Both the position numbers and the translations under genes were made by a program. Below the pieces are notes generated by a model. That model worked only from the letters and a program-made list of their open reading frames with translations, was not told the DNA's origin and ran no database searches. Of a stretch of 64,000 bases of DNA, positions 51,562 to 59,496 are shown piece by piece (the first letter of the stretch is position 1; every line of letters begins with the position of its first letter). Source of the stretch: Duganella levis (GTDB taxonomy: Bacteria > Pseudomonadota > Gammaproteobacteria > Burkholderiales > Burkholderiaceae_D); NCBI RefSeq assembly GCF_009857605.1, contig NZ_WWCT01000003.1:267634-331633 (forward strand). Direction: 5' to 3'.

Positions 51562-53265
51562 TTACGGTGCGGCCGGCGTCAGCGCCTGCAAACCGGCCGA
51601 CACGTACACCAGCGGCGCGTTCCAGTTGATGGCGATTTCGTTGCTGGCGTAGGAGCAGGCATGGTCCAGGTACGAGCGCGCCGGCAGCGCCGACGGATAC
51701 GGCTGCGGACAGCCCTGCTTGTCCTGCTGGCCCGGCTGCGGACCGCCCACCAGCCAGCCCGGCACCGGCGCGTCGATGCCGTCGGCGACCGACGGCCGAT
51801 GGTGCGGATGCAGCGCCGAACGCGTGCCGTAACCGGTGACGAAGGACAGCTCGACGGCATTCCGGCCCAGCACATAATCCAGCCCGGACTGGGCAGCGTC
51901 CAGGTAGGCGCGCTTGCCGTTCAGGCGGTAGGCGTGCAGCAGCACCATGGCCTGGTTCAGCACCACGGCGTTACTGCCCCACACATAATCCTTTTTTTGC
52001 AGCGTGATGCCGTATGGCGATTGCTGCCACGCGGCGGCCAGCTGCTGCGCCAGGCCGTCGACGCGGCTGGCGATCAACGCCTGGTCGGCGGCGGCGCCCA
52101 GCGTCTTGCGGTGGCGCGCCAGCGACAGCCAGGCCAGGCCGCGCACATCGCTCCACGCGGCCACGGTCATGGCCTGCTCGGGCGCGTGCAGCGCCTGGTA
52201 GTAAGCGTTGTCGCCGGTGGTGATGTACAGCTCGGCGGCGGCCCAGGCCTGTTCGTCGCTGACGTCGTTATCGGCGTATTCGCCGGTGGCGACGTCGGCT
52301 GGCTGGCGGTAGTAGTCGCGCGGATGGGCTTGCGCCCAGCGCCATGCCTGCTGCGCGGCCGTGCGCATGCGCGTTGCCAGCGCGGCGTCGTACGGCGCGT
52401 AGACGCGGCTGGCGGTGGCCATGACGGCGGCGAAGTCGAGCGCGGCGGCGGTGGTCTTCTGCACCACGTAGCGCGGCGCGGTGGCTTGCGCCGGCATCAC
52501 CATGCCGTCGAAGCGCAGGTTGGTCAGCTTGTGGTAGACGCCGCCGTCGGCCGGGTCTTGCATGGTCAGCATCCAGTCGATGTTCCAGCGCGCTTCGTTG
52601 AGGATGTCCGGCACGCCGTTGCCGCTTTCCGGGATGTTGAGGCGCTGGGCCTGGAAGTAGGCCGGGAAGTCTTCGTACGCGGCCAGCAGCGTGTAGGTGG
52701 AGATACCGGAGTTGACGATGTATTTGTTGTAGTCGCCGGCGTCATACCAGCCTTTCGGGCTGGAGATGACGCTGCCGGCCGGCCGCGCCGGCGAAGCGGC
52801 CGAGGCGTGGATCAGCACTTGCGTGTCCGGGTGGCCGGCGGCGCGGGCGTAGATGCCGGCGTGGGCGGCGTCCAGCGCGACGCCCGCGCGGTTGAAGTAG
52901 TAGGCTTTGAGGGCGGCGGCGTTGACGGCTTGATAGGCGCTGGCGCTGATCTCGAATGGCGGCGAGTCGGGCAAGCCGGCCACGCGCAATTGGTAACGGC
53001 CCGGCGTTTGCAGGCTGGCGAAGTGCGCCAGTCGTACCGTGTCGCCGGACTCGGGGGCGTTGGTGGCCGGGCCCAGCGTACCGGATTGCACCACGGTGTC
53101 GCTGCCGGCTCGCACAATGCTGAAGTCGCGCGCGGCGCCATCGGGCACCACCGCGACCTTGTCCGCGCCCGGCAGGAAGCCGAGCTGGTTGAGTTTGATG
53201 CCGTCGGCTGCCGTGGCGGTGATGCCAGCGCCGGCCAGCGCCAGCAAGGTGATGATCTGTCGCAT
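51562..53265 (-). CDS. Glycoside hydrolase family 9 (endoglucanase-like), exported
   Basis: A 567-residue enzyme. After the signal peptide (TLLALAGAGITATAAD) comes a CelD-type immunoglobulin-like domain (about residues 22-110). The GH9 catalytic (alpha/alpha)6 domain follows with the nucleophile/base region GWYDAGDYNKYIVNSG, HPHHRPS near the active site and the proton donor in YASNEIAINWNAPLVY. It cleaves beta-1,4-glucan type bonds and would act in the periplasm or outside. It has no carbohydrate-binding module, and no other cellulase gene is nearby. Confidence 0.93.
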   Translation of the reverse strand: MRQIITLLALAGAGITATAADGIKLNQLGFLPGADKVAVVPDGAARDFSIVRAGSDTVVQSGTLGPATNAPESGDTVRLAHFASLQTPGRYQLRVAGLPDSPPFEISASAYQAVNAAALKAYYFNRAGVALDAAHAGIYARAAGHPDTQVLIHASAASPARPAGSVISSPKGWYDAGDYNKYIVNSGISTYTLLAAYEDFPAYFQAQRLNIPESGNGVPDILNEARWNIDWMLTMQDPADGGVYHKLTNLRFDGMVMPAQATAPRYVVQKTTAAALDFAAVMATASRVYAPYDAALATRMRTAAQQAWRWAQAHPRDYYRQPADVATGEYADNDVSDEQAWAAAELYITTGDNAYYQALHAPEQAMTVAAWSDVRGLAWLSLARHRKTLGAAADQALIASRVDGLAQQLAAAWQQSPYGITLQKKDYVWGSNAVVLNQAMVLLHAYRLNGKRAYLDAAQSGLDYVLGRNAVELSFVTGYGTRSALHPHHRPSVADGIDAPVPGWLVGGPQPGQQDKQGCPQPYPSALPARSYLDHACSYASNEIAINWNAPLVYVSAGLQALTPAAP

Positions 53266-53342
53266 ATGTCTCCTCTGTTATTTTGAAACCGTTTTCAGAA
53301 GATCATCGCGTACTTTGCCGGCTAGCGCAATCGATTCCGGCG

Positions 53343-54158
53343 TCAGGGGGCTGGCGATGGCGATGCGCGGCGTGCCAGTATCCATAGCGGTAGCGGCAGG
53401 CTGGCGGCCAGCAGCAGCCACACCAGCGAGTAGACACTGTCGAGGCCGTCGTTCTGCAGGTTGATGTAGAGCTGCACCGGCATGCCCTGCGGGAAGTAGG
53501 CGAAGGTCATGACGATGCCGAACTCGCCGATCACGCGCACCCAGGCCAGCGCCAGCCCGGCCAGCACGCCGCGCGCGGCCAGTGGCAGCGTCACCAGGCG
53601 GAATACTTGCCAGCTGGTGGCGCCGAGGGTATCGGCTGCTTCCTCGGCGCTGCGCGGCACGCCTTCAAACGCGCTGCGGGCGCTGATGACGAAGTAGGCC
53701 AGCCCGCCATACAGCTGCGCCAGCAGGAAGGCGCCGACATTGTTGGAGATCAGGTAGCCGGCGGCGGCCAGCGGTCCGCCCAGCGTGCTGTAGGGGCCGT
53801 AGGCGGAGACCAGCAGGATGCCCATCGCCAGCGGTGGCGTCATCAGCGAGGCCAGCACCAGCGTCTGCACCAGGCCGCGCAAGCGGCTGCGGCTGCGCGC
53901 CAGCCACAGGGCCAGGGGCGTGCCCAATGCGGCGATCAGCAACAGCGCCGCCAGCCCAAGGCCAAGCGAGACCCGCACCGAGGACAGGTCGGCCGGCGCG
54001 ATGCTAAAGCTGCGCCACGGGGTTTGCTGCAACAGCGCCAGGAAAGGCGCGGCCAGCAGCAGACACGCCGGGGCGCTGAGCCAGCGCAAGCGGAGGCGAA
54101 GGCAGCTCAGGGCCGCCGAGGCGCTGCGCCGGAACGGGCGGAAGGAATGGCGCGTCAC
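53343..54158 (-). CDS. Molybdate/tungstate ABC transporter permease (ModB/WtpB-like)
   Basis: A 271-residue permease with about six membrane segments and the binding-protein-dependent loop RSAEEAADTLGATSWQVFRL, then VTLPLAARGVLAGLALAWVR and GEFGIVMTFA. This is the ModB/CysU/WtpB type. The GTG start at 54158 lies 12 bp after the substrate-binding protein gene and has no clear ribosome binding site, so translational coupling is likely. No ATPase gene (modC/wtpC) follows; the next gene is the unrelated GH9. Confidence 0.87.
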   Translation of the reverse strand: MTRHSFRPFRRSASAALSCLRLRLRWLSAPACLLLAAPFLALLQQTPWRSFSIAPADLSSVRVSLGLGLAALLLIAALGTPLALWLARSRSRLRGLVQTLVLASLMTPPLAMGILLVSAYGPYSTLGGPLAAAGYLISNNVGAFLLAQLYGGLAYFVISARSAFEGVPRSAEEAADTLGATSWQVFRLVTLPLAARGVLAGLALAWVRVIGEFGIVMTFAYFPQGMPVQLYINLQNDGLDSVYSLVWLLLAASLPLPLWILARRASPSPAP

Positions 54159-54170
54159 GGCGGCGCGCGC

Positions 54171-55079
54171 CTAGCGGTACAGCGCTTCACCTTTGGGCTG
54201 GCCGTAGCCGTTCTGGCGCAGCAGGGCTTGGCCGTCGGCGCTTTGCAGGAAGTCGACGAAGCGCTGCGCCACGGCCAGCGACTGGGCGTTCTTCAGCACC
54301 GCCGCATAAAACACCAGCGCTTGCGGATGCAGCGTTTCGCTGCCGCCGGCGCGATTGCGGATGGCGAAGCTGACGCTGTCGTACCAGTCATGCGCATAGG
54401 TCGGGTTGCTCAGATTGATCTGGTCCGGCAGCGCCACATACGGCAGCTTGGCGGAGATGGTGGCGCTTTCGTAGCCGGACGCGGCGTCCAGCTGGCCGGC
54501 CTGCAAGCGCGTCAGCAAGCTGCCCTCGGCAAACACCTGCTGCGGATTTTCCACCGGCCCCAGCACGGCGTTGGCCAGGCCCGGCTGCTGGTAATACTTC
54601 TCTGCCAGCATCAGCGTGAAGATGATGTTCTGCCCCTGCGGATCGACCGCCGGGTCGGTGCGGCCGAAGCGCAGGCCCGGCGTTTGCAGCACCTTCCACC
54701 AGTCGCCGCTTTTCAGTTGGGCGGCAAAGGCGCTGCGTGGGTTGTAGGCGATCACCATGCGGGTGCTGGCCACCGGCACCGCCGTGTCGACCAGGCCGGC
54801 CTGCTTGAGGATGTCCATCGGCCCCGGATTGACCGAGACGAATACGTCGGCGACGATTTTCCTGGATGCCAGCAAGCGCGCCATGCCGTAGGCGCCCTGC
54901 CCTTGGCCTTGGTACTCGACCTGTTCGCGCGCGGCGAAGGCCGGGCCGAGGAATTTGTCCATCACCACGCCCATCGAGCCGGCGTAGGTAATGCGCAGCG
55001 GCTCGGCTGCGTACACATTCATTGCGCCGGCGGCCAGCAGCGCAGCCAGTATGGCGCGCCGAGTCAGATTTGCTTTCAT
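54171..55079 (-). CDS. Tungstate/molybdate-binding periplasmic protein (WtpA/ModA superfamily)
   Basis: A 302-residue periplasmic solute-binding protein with a signal peptide (ILAALLAAGAMNVYAAEP). It shows the ModA/WtpA-type features: ITYAGSMGVVMDKFLGPAF, QGQGQGAYGMARLL, ADVFVSVNPGPMDILK, RTDPAVDPQGQNIIFTLMLA, and the C-terminal FVDFLQSADGQALLRQNGYG. The length fits the WtpA rather than the shorter ModA group. AAGGA precedes ATG 55079. A ModE-like box lies 16 bp upstream, linking it to oxyanion regulation. Confidence 0.88.
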   Translation of the reverse strand: MKANLTRRAILAALLAAGAMNVYAAEPLRITYAGSMGVVMDKFLGPAFAAREQVEYQGQGQGAYGMARLLASRKIVADVFVSVNPGPMDILKQAGLVDTAVPVASTRMVIAYNPRSAFAAQLKSGDWWKVLQTPGLRFGRTDPAVDPQGQNIIFTLMLAEKYYQQPGLANAVLGPVENPQQVFAEGSLLTRLQAGQLDAASGYESATISAKLPYVALPDQINLSNPTYAHDWYDSVSFAIRNRAGGSETLHPQALVFYAAVLKNAQSLAVAQRFVDFLQSADGQALLRQNGYGQPKGEALYR

Positions 55080-55095
55080 ACGGAGTCCTTGTGAT

Positions 55096-55119
55096 CGCTA
55101 TATTCCTGAGTATATAGCC
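55096..55119 (-). promoter_or_regulatory. ModE-like box 1 (binding protein/permease operon)
   Basis: CGCTATAT-N8-ATATAGCC, a 24-bp 8-8-8 inverted repeat with one mismatch. The known ModE operator has CGnTATAT-type half-sites separated by several bases. Two further copies of the same geometry lie at 56736 and 56784. Only 16 bp separate it from ATG 55079, so it covers the transcription start or -10 region and would repress. Confidence 0.8.
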
Positions 55120-55156
55120 GGACCAGCCGCAAATCTGTCATACCAAGGTATAGGTG

Positions 55157-55372
55157 CTAGCTGCGGCGTGCAGCACGATGCTTGCGGCGCGAGGCCGAAC
55201 GGCGCACCGGCTTGTGATGGTACTTTTCCGTCTCGCCGCTTTCGGCGCGCTGCTTGTTGACGATGCGCGCGGCGACTTCTTCCTCACGGCCTTTATAGCG
55301 GCCGTCCTTCTTGAACTGGCGTTCCAGCTTCTGATACTCGTGCTCGCGCTTGGGACTGGCTCCTCGTGGCAT
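55157..55372 (-). CDS. Small conserved basic protein
   Basis: A 71-residue, strongly charged protein (PRGASPKREHEYQKLERQFK, KDGRYKGREEEVAARIVNKQ, then RAESGETEKYHHK) ending in an Arg/Lys-rich tail. This sequence type recurs in many proteobacteria and is often annotated as hypothetical or plasmid-stabilisation-like, without evidence of function. Its composition suggests nucleic-acid binding. It lies between the DUF2325 gene and the ModE-like box. Its relation to the molybdate genes is unclear. Confidence 0.6.
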   Translation of the reverse strand: MPRGASPKREHEYQKLERQFKKDGRYKGREEEVAARIVNKQRAESGETEKYHHKPVRRSASRRKHRAARRS

Positions 55373-55440
55373 GCTGGGCTCCTTGACGTGGGATGTCGCT
55401 CCATCATGCGCGCCGGACGCGGTTTAGTACGTTCGCTGTC

Positions 55441-56718
55441 TCACTGAACGGCGTGCCGCTGCATCAGTTCGACAAAGCTGGCGATGCCGGCGTTGCGCAC
55501 CGGGTGGCACGGGATGCCGGCGCGCGCGGCCAGCTGGCGGGTGACGTGCATGGCGTTGTGGCTGATGCAGTCGACCGGGAACACCACCATGTCGGCGCGC
55601 GGCAGCAGCGAGGCCAGCATGCCCTTGCGGTCTTCGATGCCGCCGTCGTGCGTCAACAATTCGCCGCCGGCGGCGGCCACCAGCCGCGCCAGCAGCTGGT
55701 TCGATTGCGGCCGGCCGCCGACGTACATCACGCGCCGGCCGTGCAGCGACGGCAGCGTGGCGCTATCGTCTTCGTTGTCCAGTGTTTGCAGCAACGCCTG
55801 TTCCAGCGCCTGCACTTCGACGCGCGCCTGCTCGGCGTCGGCGCCCAGCTGGCGCGCGGCGTTGCGGGTCAGTTCGGCGGCGGCATCGCTGGACGCCAGC
55901 CGCGCTTCCAGTTCGGCGCAGCGGGCGGTTTGCTGCGCCAATTGCTCGTCGCGCGCGGCGATCAGGTCGCGCAGTTGCGCCAGCTGATCGGCGGCAGACG
56001 AGTTGGCCAGGCCGGCGTGGCGTTCGCGCAGCCGCGTCAGCTCCATCGCCTGCTGCGACACCACTTCGACCGCCTGCTGGTGCTGCGCCGCCTGTTCCTG
56101 CGCACGGGTTTGCAGTGCGGCGTTCTGTTCGCGCAAGCGCGCGCACTCCTCTTCCAGCGCGCTCAGGCGGCGCAGGTCGGCGCGGTTGGAGGCGCCCACC
56201 AGGTGCGACAGCATGTGGACGTCGCCGAAGGCCTGACGCCGCAGCTCGTAGCTGCACAGCGGATGGGTCAGCAATGCCCAGTAGGCACCCGGCACATCGC
56301 CTTGCGCCAGGGCATCGGCCCACAATTGCGCCAGCCCTTCGTGGTCGGCCGACTTGAAGCGTTTGATGGCCAGCGCGTGGCGAGTGTCCAGCGCCTTGTG
56401 CAATTCCTTGGCGGCGGCTTCGCCCTGCATCGACAGTTCGACCGCCGTGTGGTGGATGTCGAGGTCGCTGGAGGTCTTGCGGTCGATCTGCGTTGCGTAG
56501 CGCGGCACCAGCTTGCGCAGTTCGCCGGTAGTCAGACAGGTGCCTATGACCGAGCAATGCAGGTTGGAGTCCAGCTCGGCCAGCTTGGCGCGGCGGGGCG
56601 CCGGCGCCGGGGCGGCCAGGAACGGCGTGGTTTCTGGCGCGCAGCAGGCATCGGCCGGCACGTTCAGCAGGCGGTGGATGAAGTTCGGCGGCGCAGGTTG
56701 GGCGGGCAGGAAGGGCAT
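55441..56718 (-). CDS. DUF2325 protein with long coiled coil
   Basis: A 425-residue cytosolic protein. The C-terminal 95 residues are a DUF2325 domain (RVMYVGGRPQSNQLLARLVA; MVVFPVDCISHNAMHVTRQL; GIPCHPVRNAGIASFVELM), a Rossmann-like domain of unknown function. Residues about 180-330 are a heptad-rich coiled coil (EEECARLREQNAALQTRAQE and following). The N-terminal third is helical with a Cys pair (DACCAPET) and a region with many His/Cys. ATG 56718 was chosen. The frame continues upstream through the promoter and both ModE-like boxes, which makes the longer form unlikely. A ModE-like box 18 bp upstream suggests that the gene responds to molybdate or tungstate. Confidence 0.82.
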   Translation of the reverse strand: MPFLPAQPAPPNFIHRLLNVPADACCAPETTPFLAAPAPAPRRAKLAELDSNLHCSVIGTCLTTGELRKLVPRYATQIDRKTSSDLDIHHTAVELSMQGEAAAKELHKALDTRHALAIKRFKSADHEGLAQLWADALAQGDVPGAYWALLTHPLCSYELRRQAFGDVHMLSHLVGASNRADLRRLSALEEECARLREQNAALQTRAQEQAAQHQQAVEVVSQQAMELTRLRERHAGLANSSAADQLAQLRDLIAARDEQLAQQTARCAELEARLASSDAAAELTRNAARQLGADAEQARVEVQALEQALLQTLDNEDDSATLPSLHGRRVMYVGGRPQSNQLLARLVAAAGGELLTHDGGIEDRKGMLASLLPRADMVVFPVDCISHNAMHVTRQLAARAGIPCHPVRNAGIASFVELMQRHAVQ

Positions 56719-56735
56719 GGGAGGACCGTGGAAAA

Positions 56736-56759
56736 CGCTGTATACATTGGAATATAGCG
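56736..56759 (-). promoter_or_regulatory. ModE-like box 2 (DUF2325 promoter)
   Basis: CGCTGTAT-N8-ATATAGCG, a 24-bp 8-8-8 inverted repeat with one non-matching pair. It is the nearer box to the DUF2325 start (18 bp) and has the same geometry as the copies at 55096 and 56784. Confidence 0.8.
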
Positions 56760-56783
56760 CATTAGCGAGCTGCACACCATAAG

Positions 56784-56807
56784 CGCTGTATAATTTCCTA
56801 TATAACG
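56784..56807 (+). promoter_or_regulatory. ModE-like box 3 (SUOX-like operon promoter)
   Basis: CGCTGTAT-N8-ATATAACG, again 24 bp with 8-base arms. TATAAT at 56789-56794 lies within the box and is a probable -10 element of the downstream operon, so binding would repress it. The start codon is at 56826. Confidence 0.8.
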
Positions 56808-56825
56808 CTTTTTGAAGGAGCACCG

Positions 56826-57356
56826 ATGTCCGATTTGTCGCGGCGGCTGGTTTTGGCTGCCTGTCTGGCGGCCGCCTTGCCGGCCTGGGCCCACGATGCG
56901 CCGTCACCGGCCGCGCCGGCTGGCCAATTGGCTATCGGCGGAACGGTGACGCAGCCGCTGACGCTGGACGTAGCGGCGCTGCGCCAGTTTCCTGCCGATC
57001 AGATCGTCGAATTGCGCCTGCCCGGTCGCGACGCCGGTGCGCCGCCCAGCGTGCTGCGCGGCGTGCGGCTGCGGGCGGTGCTGGAGCGCGCGCAAGTCAA
57101 AACGGCCGACCACAACACGGTCAAGAAGCTGGCCGTGATCGCCAGCGCCAGCGACGGCTACAAGGTGGTGTTTTCGTGGAGCGAACTGTTTAACAGCGAG
57201 CTGGGCGACTCGGTGCTGGTGCTGTTCGAGCGCGACGGCAAGCCGCTGGCGCCGGCCGAGGGACCGCTGGCGCTGATTTCGGGCAAGGATATCCGCACCG
57301 GCCCGCGCCATGTGAAGTGGCTGCAAACGGTGGAAGTGCGGCAGATCGTCGAATGA
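56826..57356 (+). CDS. Small exported protein of the molybdopterin-oxidoreductase (SUOX) fold
   Basis: A 176-residue protein with a signal peptide (LVLAACLAAALPAWAHDA) and one Oxidored_molyb-like domain (GGTVTQPLTLDVAALRQFPA; VLRGVRLRAVLERAQVK; GYKVVFSWSELFNSELGDSV; GPLALISGKDIRTGPRHVKW). Small single-domain members of this family are found in many bacteria. The Cys that ligates molybdenum in sulfite oxidase is not visible, so cofactor binding is uncertain. GAAGGAG precedes the ATG. The gene overlaps the amidotransferase start by four bases and has a ModE-like box on its promoter. Confidence 0.82.
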   Translation: MSDLSRRLVLAACLAAALPAWAHDAPSPAAPAGQLAIGGTVTQPLTLDVAALRQFPADQIVELRLPGRDAGAPPSVLRGVRLRAVLERAQVKTADHNTVKKLAVIASASDGYKVVFSWSELFNSELGDSVLVLFERDGKPLAPAEGPLALISGKDIRTGPRHVKWLQTVEVRQIVE

Positions 57357-58129
57357 AGACCGCGCTGATACTGCGCCATCTGGCGTTTGAAGACCTGGGC
57401 CTGCTAAAGCCGGTGCTGGAGCGCGCCGGCTACGCCATCCGCTACCTGGAGGCGGGCGTCGATGCGCTGGCCGGGCACCCACCGCTGGCGGCCGATCTGG
57501 TGGTGGTGCTGGGCGGGCCGATTTCGGTCTACGACAGCGCCGACTATCCGTGGCTGCTGGAAGAAATCAACTGGCTGCGCCAGCGCCTGCTGGAAGACCG
57601 CCCTACCCTCGGCATCTGCCTCGGCGCGCAGCTGATGGCGGCGGCGCTGAACGCCAAGGTGGTGGCCGGCGAGCGCAAGGAAATCGGCTGGGCGCCGCTG
57701 ACGCTGGGCCGCGAGGGCGACGATTTCGCCGGCATGGCCGACTATCTGGCGCAAACGCCGGCCGTGCTGCACTGGCACGGCGACACTTACGCCCTGCCGT
57801 CCGGCGCGCGTCATCTGGCCTCCAGCGCGCTGTACGAGAACCAGGCCTTTGCCTGGGGCGCGCATTGCCTGGCGCTGCAATTCCATCCTGAATTCGAGCC
57901 GCACCGGCTGGAGCAGTGGCTGATCGGCCATGCGCTGGAGATCGCCTCGACGCCGGACGTAACGCTGCAACAACTGCGCGCCGACACGGCCCTACACGGG
58001 CAGCAGGCGCAGACGGCCGCCACGCAATTTTTGGCCGGCTGGATCGCCACGCTGTCCGGCTGCCGCTGCAAGCCGATGATCGTGCCGTTAGTGCGGCGCG
58101 AGCACGCGCCCTGCCGGCGGAATTTTTAA
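57353..58129 (+). CDS. Class I glutamine amidotransferase-like protein
   Basis: A 258-residue protein of the GuaA/YfeJ type glutamine amidotransferase group. Catalytic Cys is in LGICLGAQLMAAAL, and the His-Glu pair is in LQFHPEFEPHRLE. VVVLGGPISVYD and HWHGDTYALP are family hallmarks. It supplies ammonia from glutamine or hydrolyses a gamma-glutamyl bond. The partner is unknown. The start overlaps the SUOX-like stop (ATGA), and the ModE gene follows 35 bp later. Confidence 0.88.
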   Translation: MKTALILRHLAFEDLGLLKPVLERAGYAIRYLEAGVDALAGHPPLAADLVVVLGGPISVYDSADYPWLLEEINWLRQRLLEDRPTLGICLGAQLMAAALNAKVVAGERKEIGWAPLTLGREGDDFAGMADYLAQTPAVLHWHGDTYALPSGARHLASSALYENQAFAWGAHCLALQFHPEFEPHRLEQWLIGHALEIASTPDVTLQQLRADTALHGQQAQTAATQFLAGWIATLSGCRCKPMIVPLVRREHAPCRRNF

Positions 58130-58164
58130 GGCATACTGGCGCATCCCTACTGCGCTCGTCTGTC

Positions 58165-58509
58165 ATGGCTGTCGAACTGAATCTGAAACTCCGCGTACTC
58201 CACAACGATGAGGTGGCCTTCGGCCCCGGCAAGGCCGATCTGCTGGCGGCGATTGCCGACACCGGCTCGATCAGCGGCGCGGCGCGGTGCATGAAGATGT
58301 CCTACCGGCGCGCCTGGCTGCTGGTCGATGTGATGAACCGCTGCTTCCGCGAACCGCTGGTGCTGAGCGCGGCCGGCGGTTCGCACGGCGGCGGCGCCCA
58401 GCTGACCGAGACCGGCCTCGCCGTGCTGGCGCAGTTCCGACAGATGGAGACGGCGGCGCAGCAAGCGGCGCAGTCCCATCTCGACGGCCTGACCGGCCTG
58501 CTGCGCTAG
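58165..58509 (+). CDS. modE: Single-domain ModE-like regulator
   Basis: A 114-residue winged-helix protein corresponding to the DNA-binding domain of ModE (FGPGKADLLAAIADTGSISG; AARCMKMSYRRAWLLVDVMN; FREPLVLSAAGG; GGGAQLTETG). The two molybdate-binding TOBE/MOP domains of E. coli ModE are absent, so molybdate must be sensed by another protein or the regulator acts without it. It closes the operon SUOX-like, amidotransferase, ModE. The three ModE-like boxes nearby are its likely operators, including the one on its own operon. Its stop overlaps the convergent LysR gene by four bases. Confidence 0.9.
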   Translation: MAVELNLKLRVLHNDEVAFGPGKADLLAAIADTGSISGAARCMKMSYRRAWLLVDVMNRCFREPLVLSAAGGSHGGGAQLTETGLAVLAQFRQMETAAQQAAQSHLDGLTGLLR

Positions 58510-59396
58510 TTCTGCTTCAGGTGGTTGACGAACCACCGCCCCGCCGGTCCCGGCGGGTGATCCTTCATATGAATCGCGTGCATCGAGAAGCCCGGCCCCA
58601 GCCGCGCGTGCAGCTCGATGTTGATGCGCACCAGCTTGCCGCTGCGCAGGTCGTCCTCGACCATGTGCAGCGGCATATAGCCCCAGCCTAAGCCAGCCTT
58701 GAGGAAGGCGTGCTTGGCGCCGAGGTCGGCCAGGCGCCAGGTCTGGGTCGACATGACGCCGAAGTTGCGCCCGGCCGTCAGCGTCGAGCGATCGGTCAGC
58801 ACCAGCTGCACATGCTTGCCGGCTTCCTCGTGCGGGATCGGCCCCTGGAGCGCGGCCAGCGGATGGGTCGGCGCCACCACCGCCACCGCCGCCACGCTGA
58901 GCAAAAATTCCGAGGCACAGCCGGCCGGAATCTCCGGCAGCGAACCGATGATGGCGACCCGGCAGTGGCTGTCCAGCAGCGGCTGCACCACCGCGCCCAG
59001 CGCTTCCACATACAGCCGCAGCGGCGTGGCGGGAAACTGCTGCTGGAACGCCTGCACCGCCGCCGTCAGCCCGGCGATCGGAAACATGACGTCCACCGCC
59101 ACCGCCAGTTCCGGCTCCAGCCCTTCGGCCAGCGTGCGCGCCTTGGCCTTGAAGGCGTTCATGCCGTCGACCGCCGCGCGCGCCTGTTCCAGCAGCGCGG
59201 CGCCGGCTTCGGTCAGGCGCGGATAGCGGCCGGTGCGTTCGAACAGCGCGAAGCCGACCTGCGCCTCCAGGTTGGCCAGCGTGGTGCTGACCACCGATTG
59301 CGCGCGCCGCAGCTTGCGCCCGGCGGCGGAAAAACTGCCTTCGTCGGCGGCGGCGATAAAGGTGCGCAATTGGTCAAGCGACATGGCGTCCAGCAT
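58506..59396 (-). CDS. LysR-family regulator, divergent from pirin/DoxX genes
   Basis: A 296-residue LysR regulator (LRTFIAAADEGSFSAAGRKL, RRAQSVVSTTLANLEAQVGF, ALFERTGRYPRLTEAGAALL), then effector domain. AAGGAGTAGATAG precedes ATG 59396. It is divergent from the pirin gene. The gap contains a perfect inverted repeat that fits a LysR operator, so it likely controls pirin and DoxX. Inducer unknown. Confidence 0.9.
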   Translation of the reverse strand: MLDAMSLDQLRTFIAAADEGSFSAAGRKLRRAQSVVSTTLANLEAQVGFALFERTGRYPRLTEAGAALLEQARAAVDGMNAFKAKARTLAEGLEPELAVAVDVMFPIAGLTAAVQAFQQQFPATPLRLYVEALGAVVQPLLDSHCRVAIIGSLPEIPAGCASEFLLSVAAVAVVAPTHPLAALQGPIPHEEAGKHVQLVLTDRSTLTAGRNFGVMSTQTWRLADLGAKHAFLKAGLGWGYMPLHMVEDDLRSGKLVRINIELHARLGPGFSMHAIHMKDHPPGPAGRWFVNHLKQN

Positions 59397-59411
59397 CTAT
59401 CTACTCCTTGG

Positions 59412-59432
59412 ATATAATCCATCGAATTATAT
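59412..59432. promoter_or_regulatory. Inverted repeat ATATAAT-N7-ATTATAT in the LysR/pirin gap
   Basis: A perfect 7-7-7 palindrome, 16 bp upstream of the LysR start. LysR proteins bind partly palindromic T-N11-A sites in such divergent gaps, so this is a probable autoregulatory/activator site. The pirin start is 65 bp further on. Confidence 0.55.
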
Positions 59433-59496
59433 AGGCTATTCAGATGGATGCCGCCGACCTAAGATGCAACTCATCATGCAACATCAGGAGCCAATC

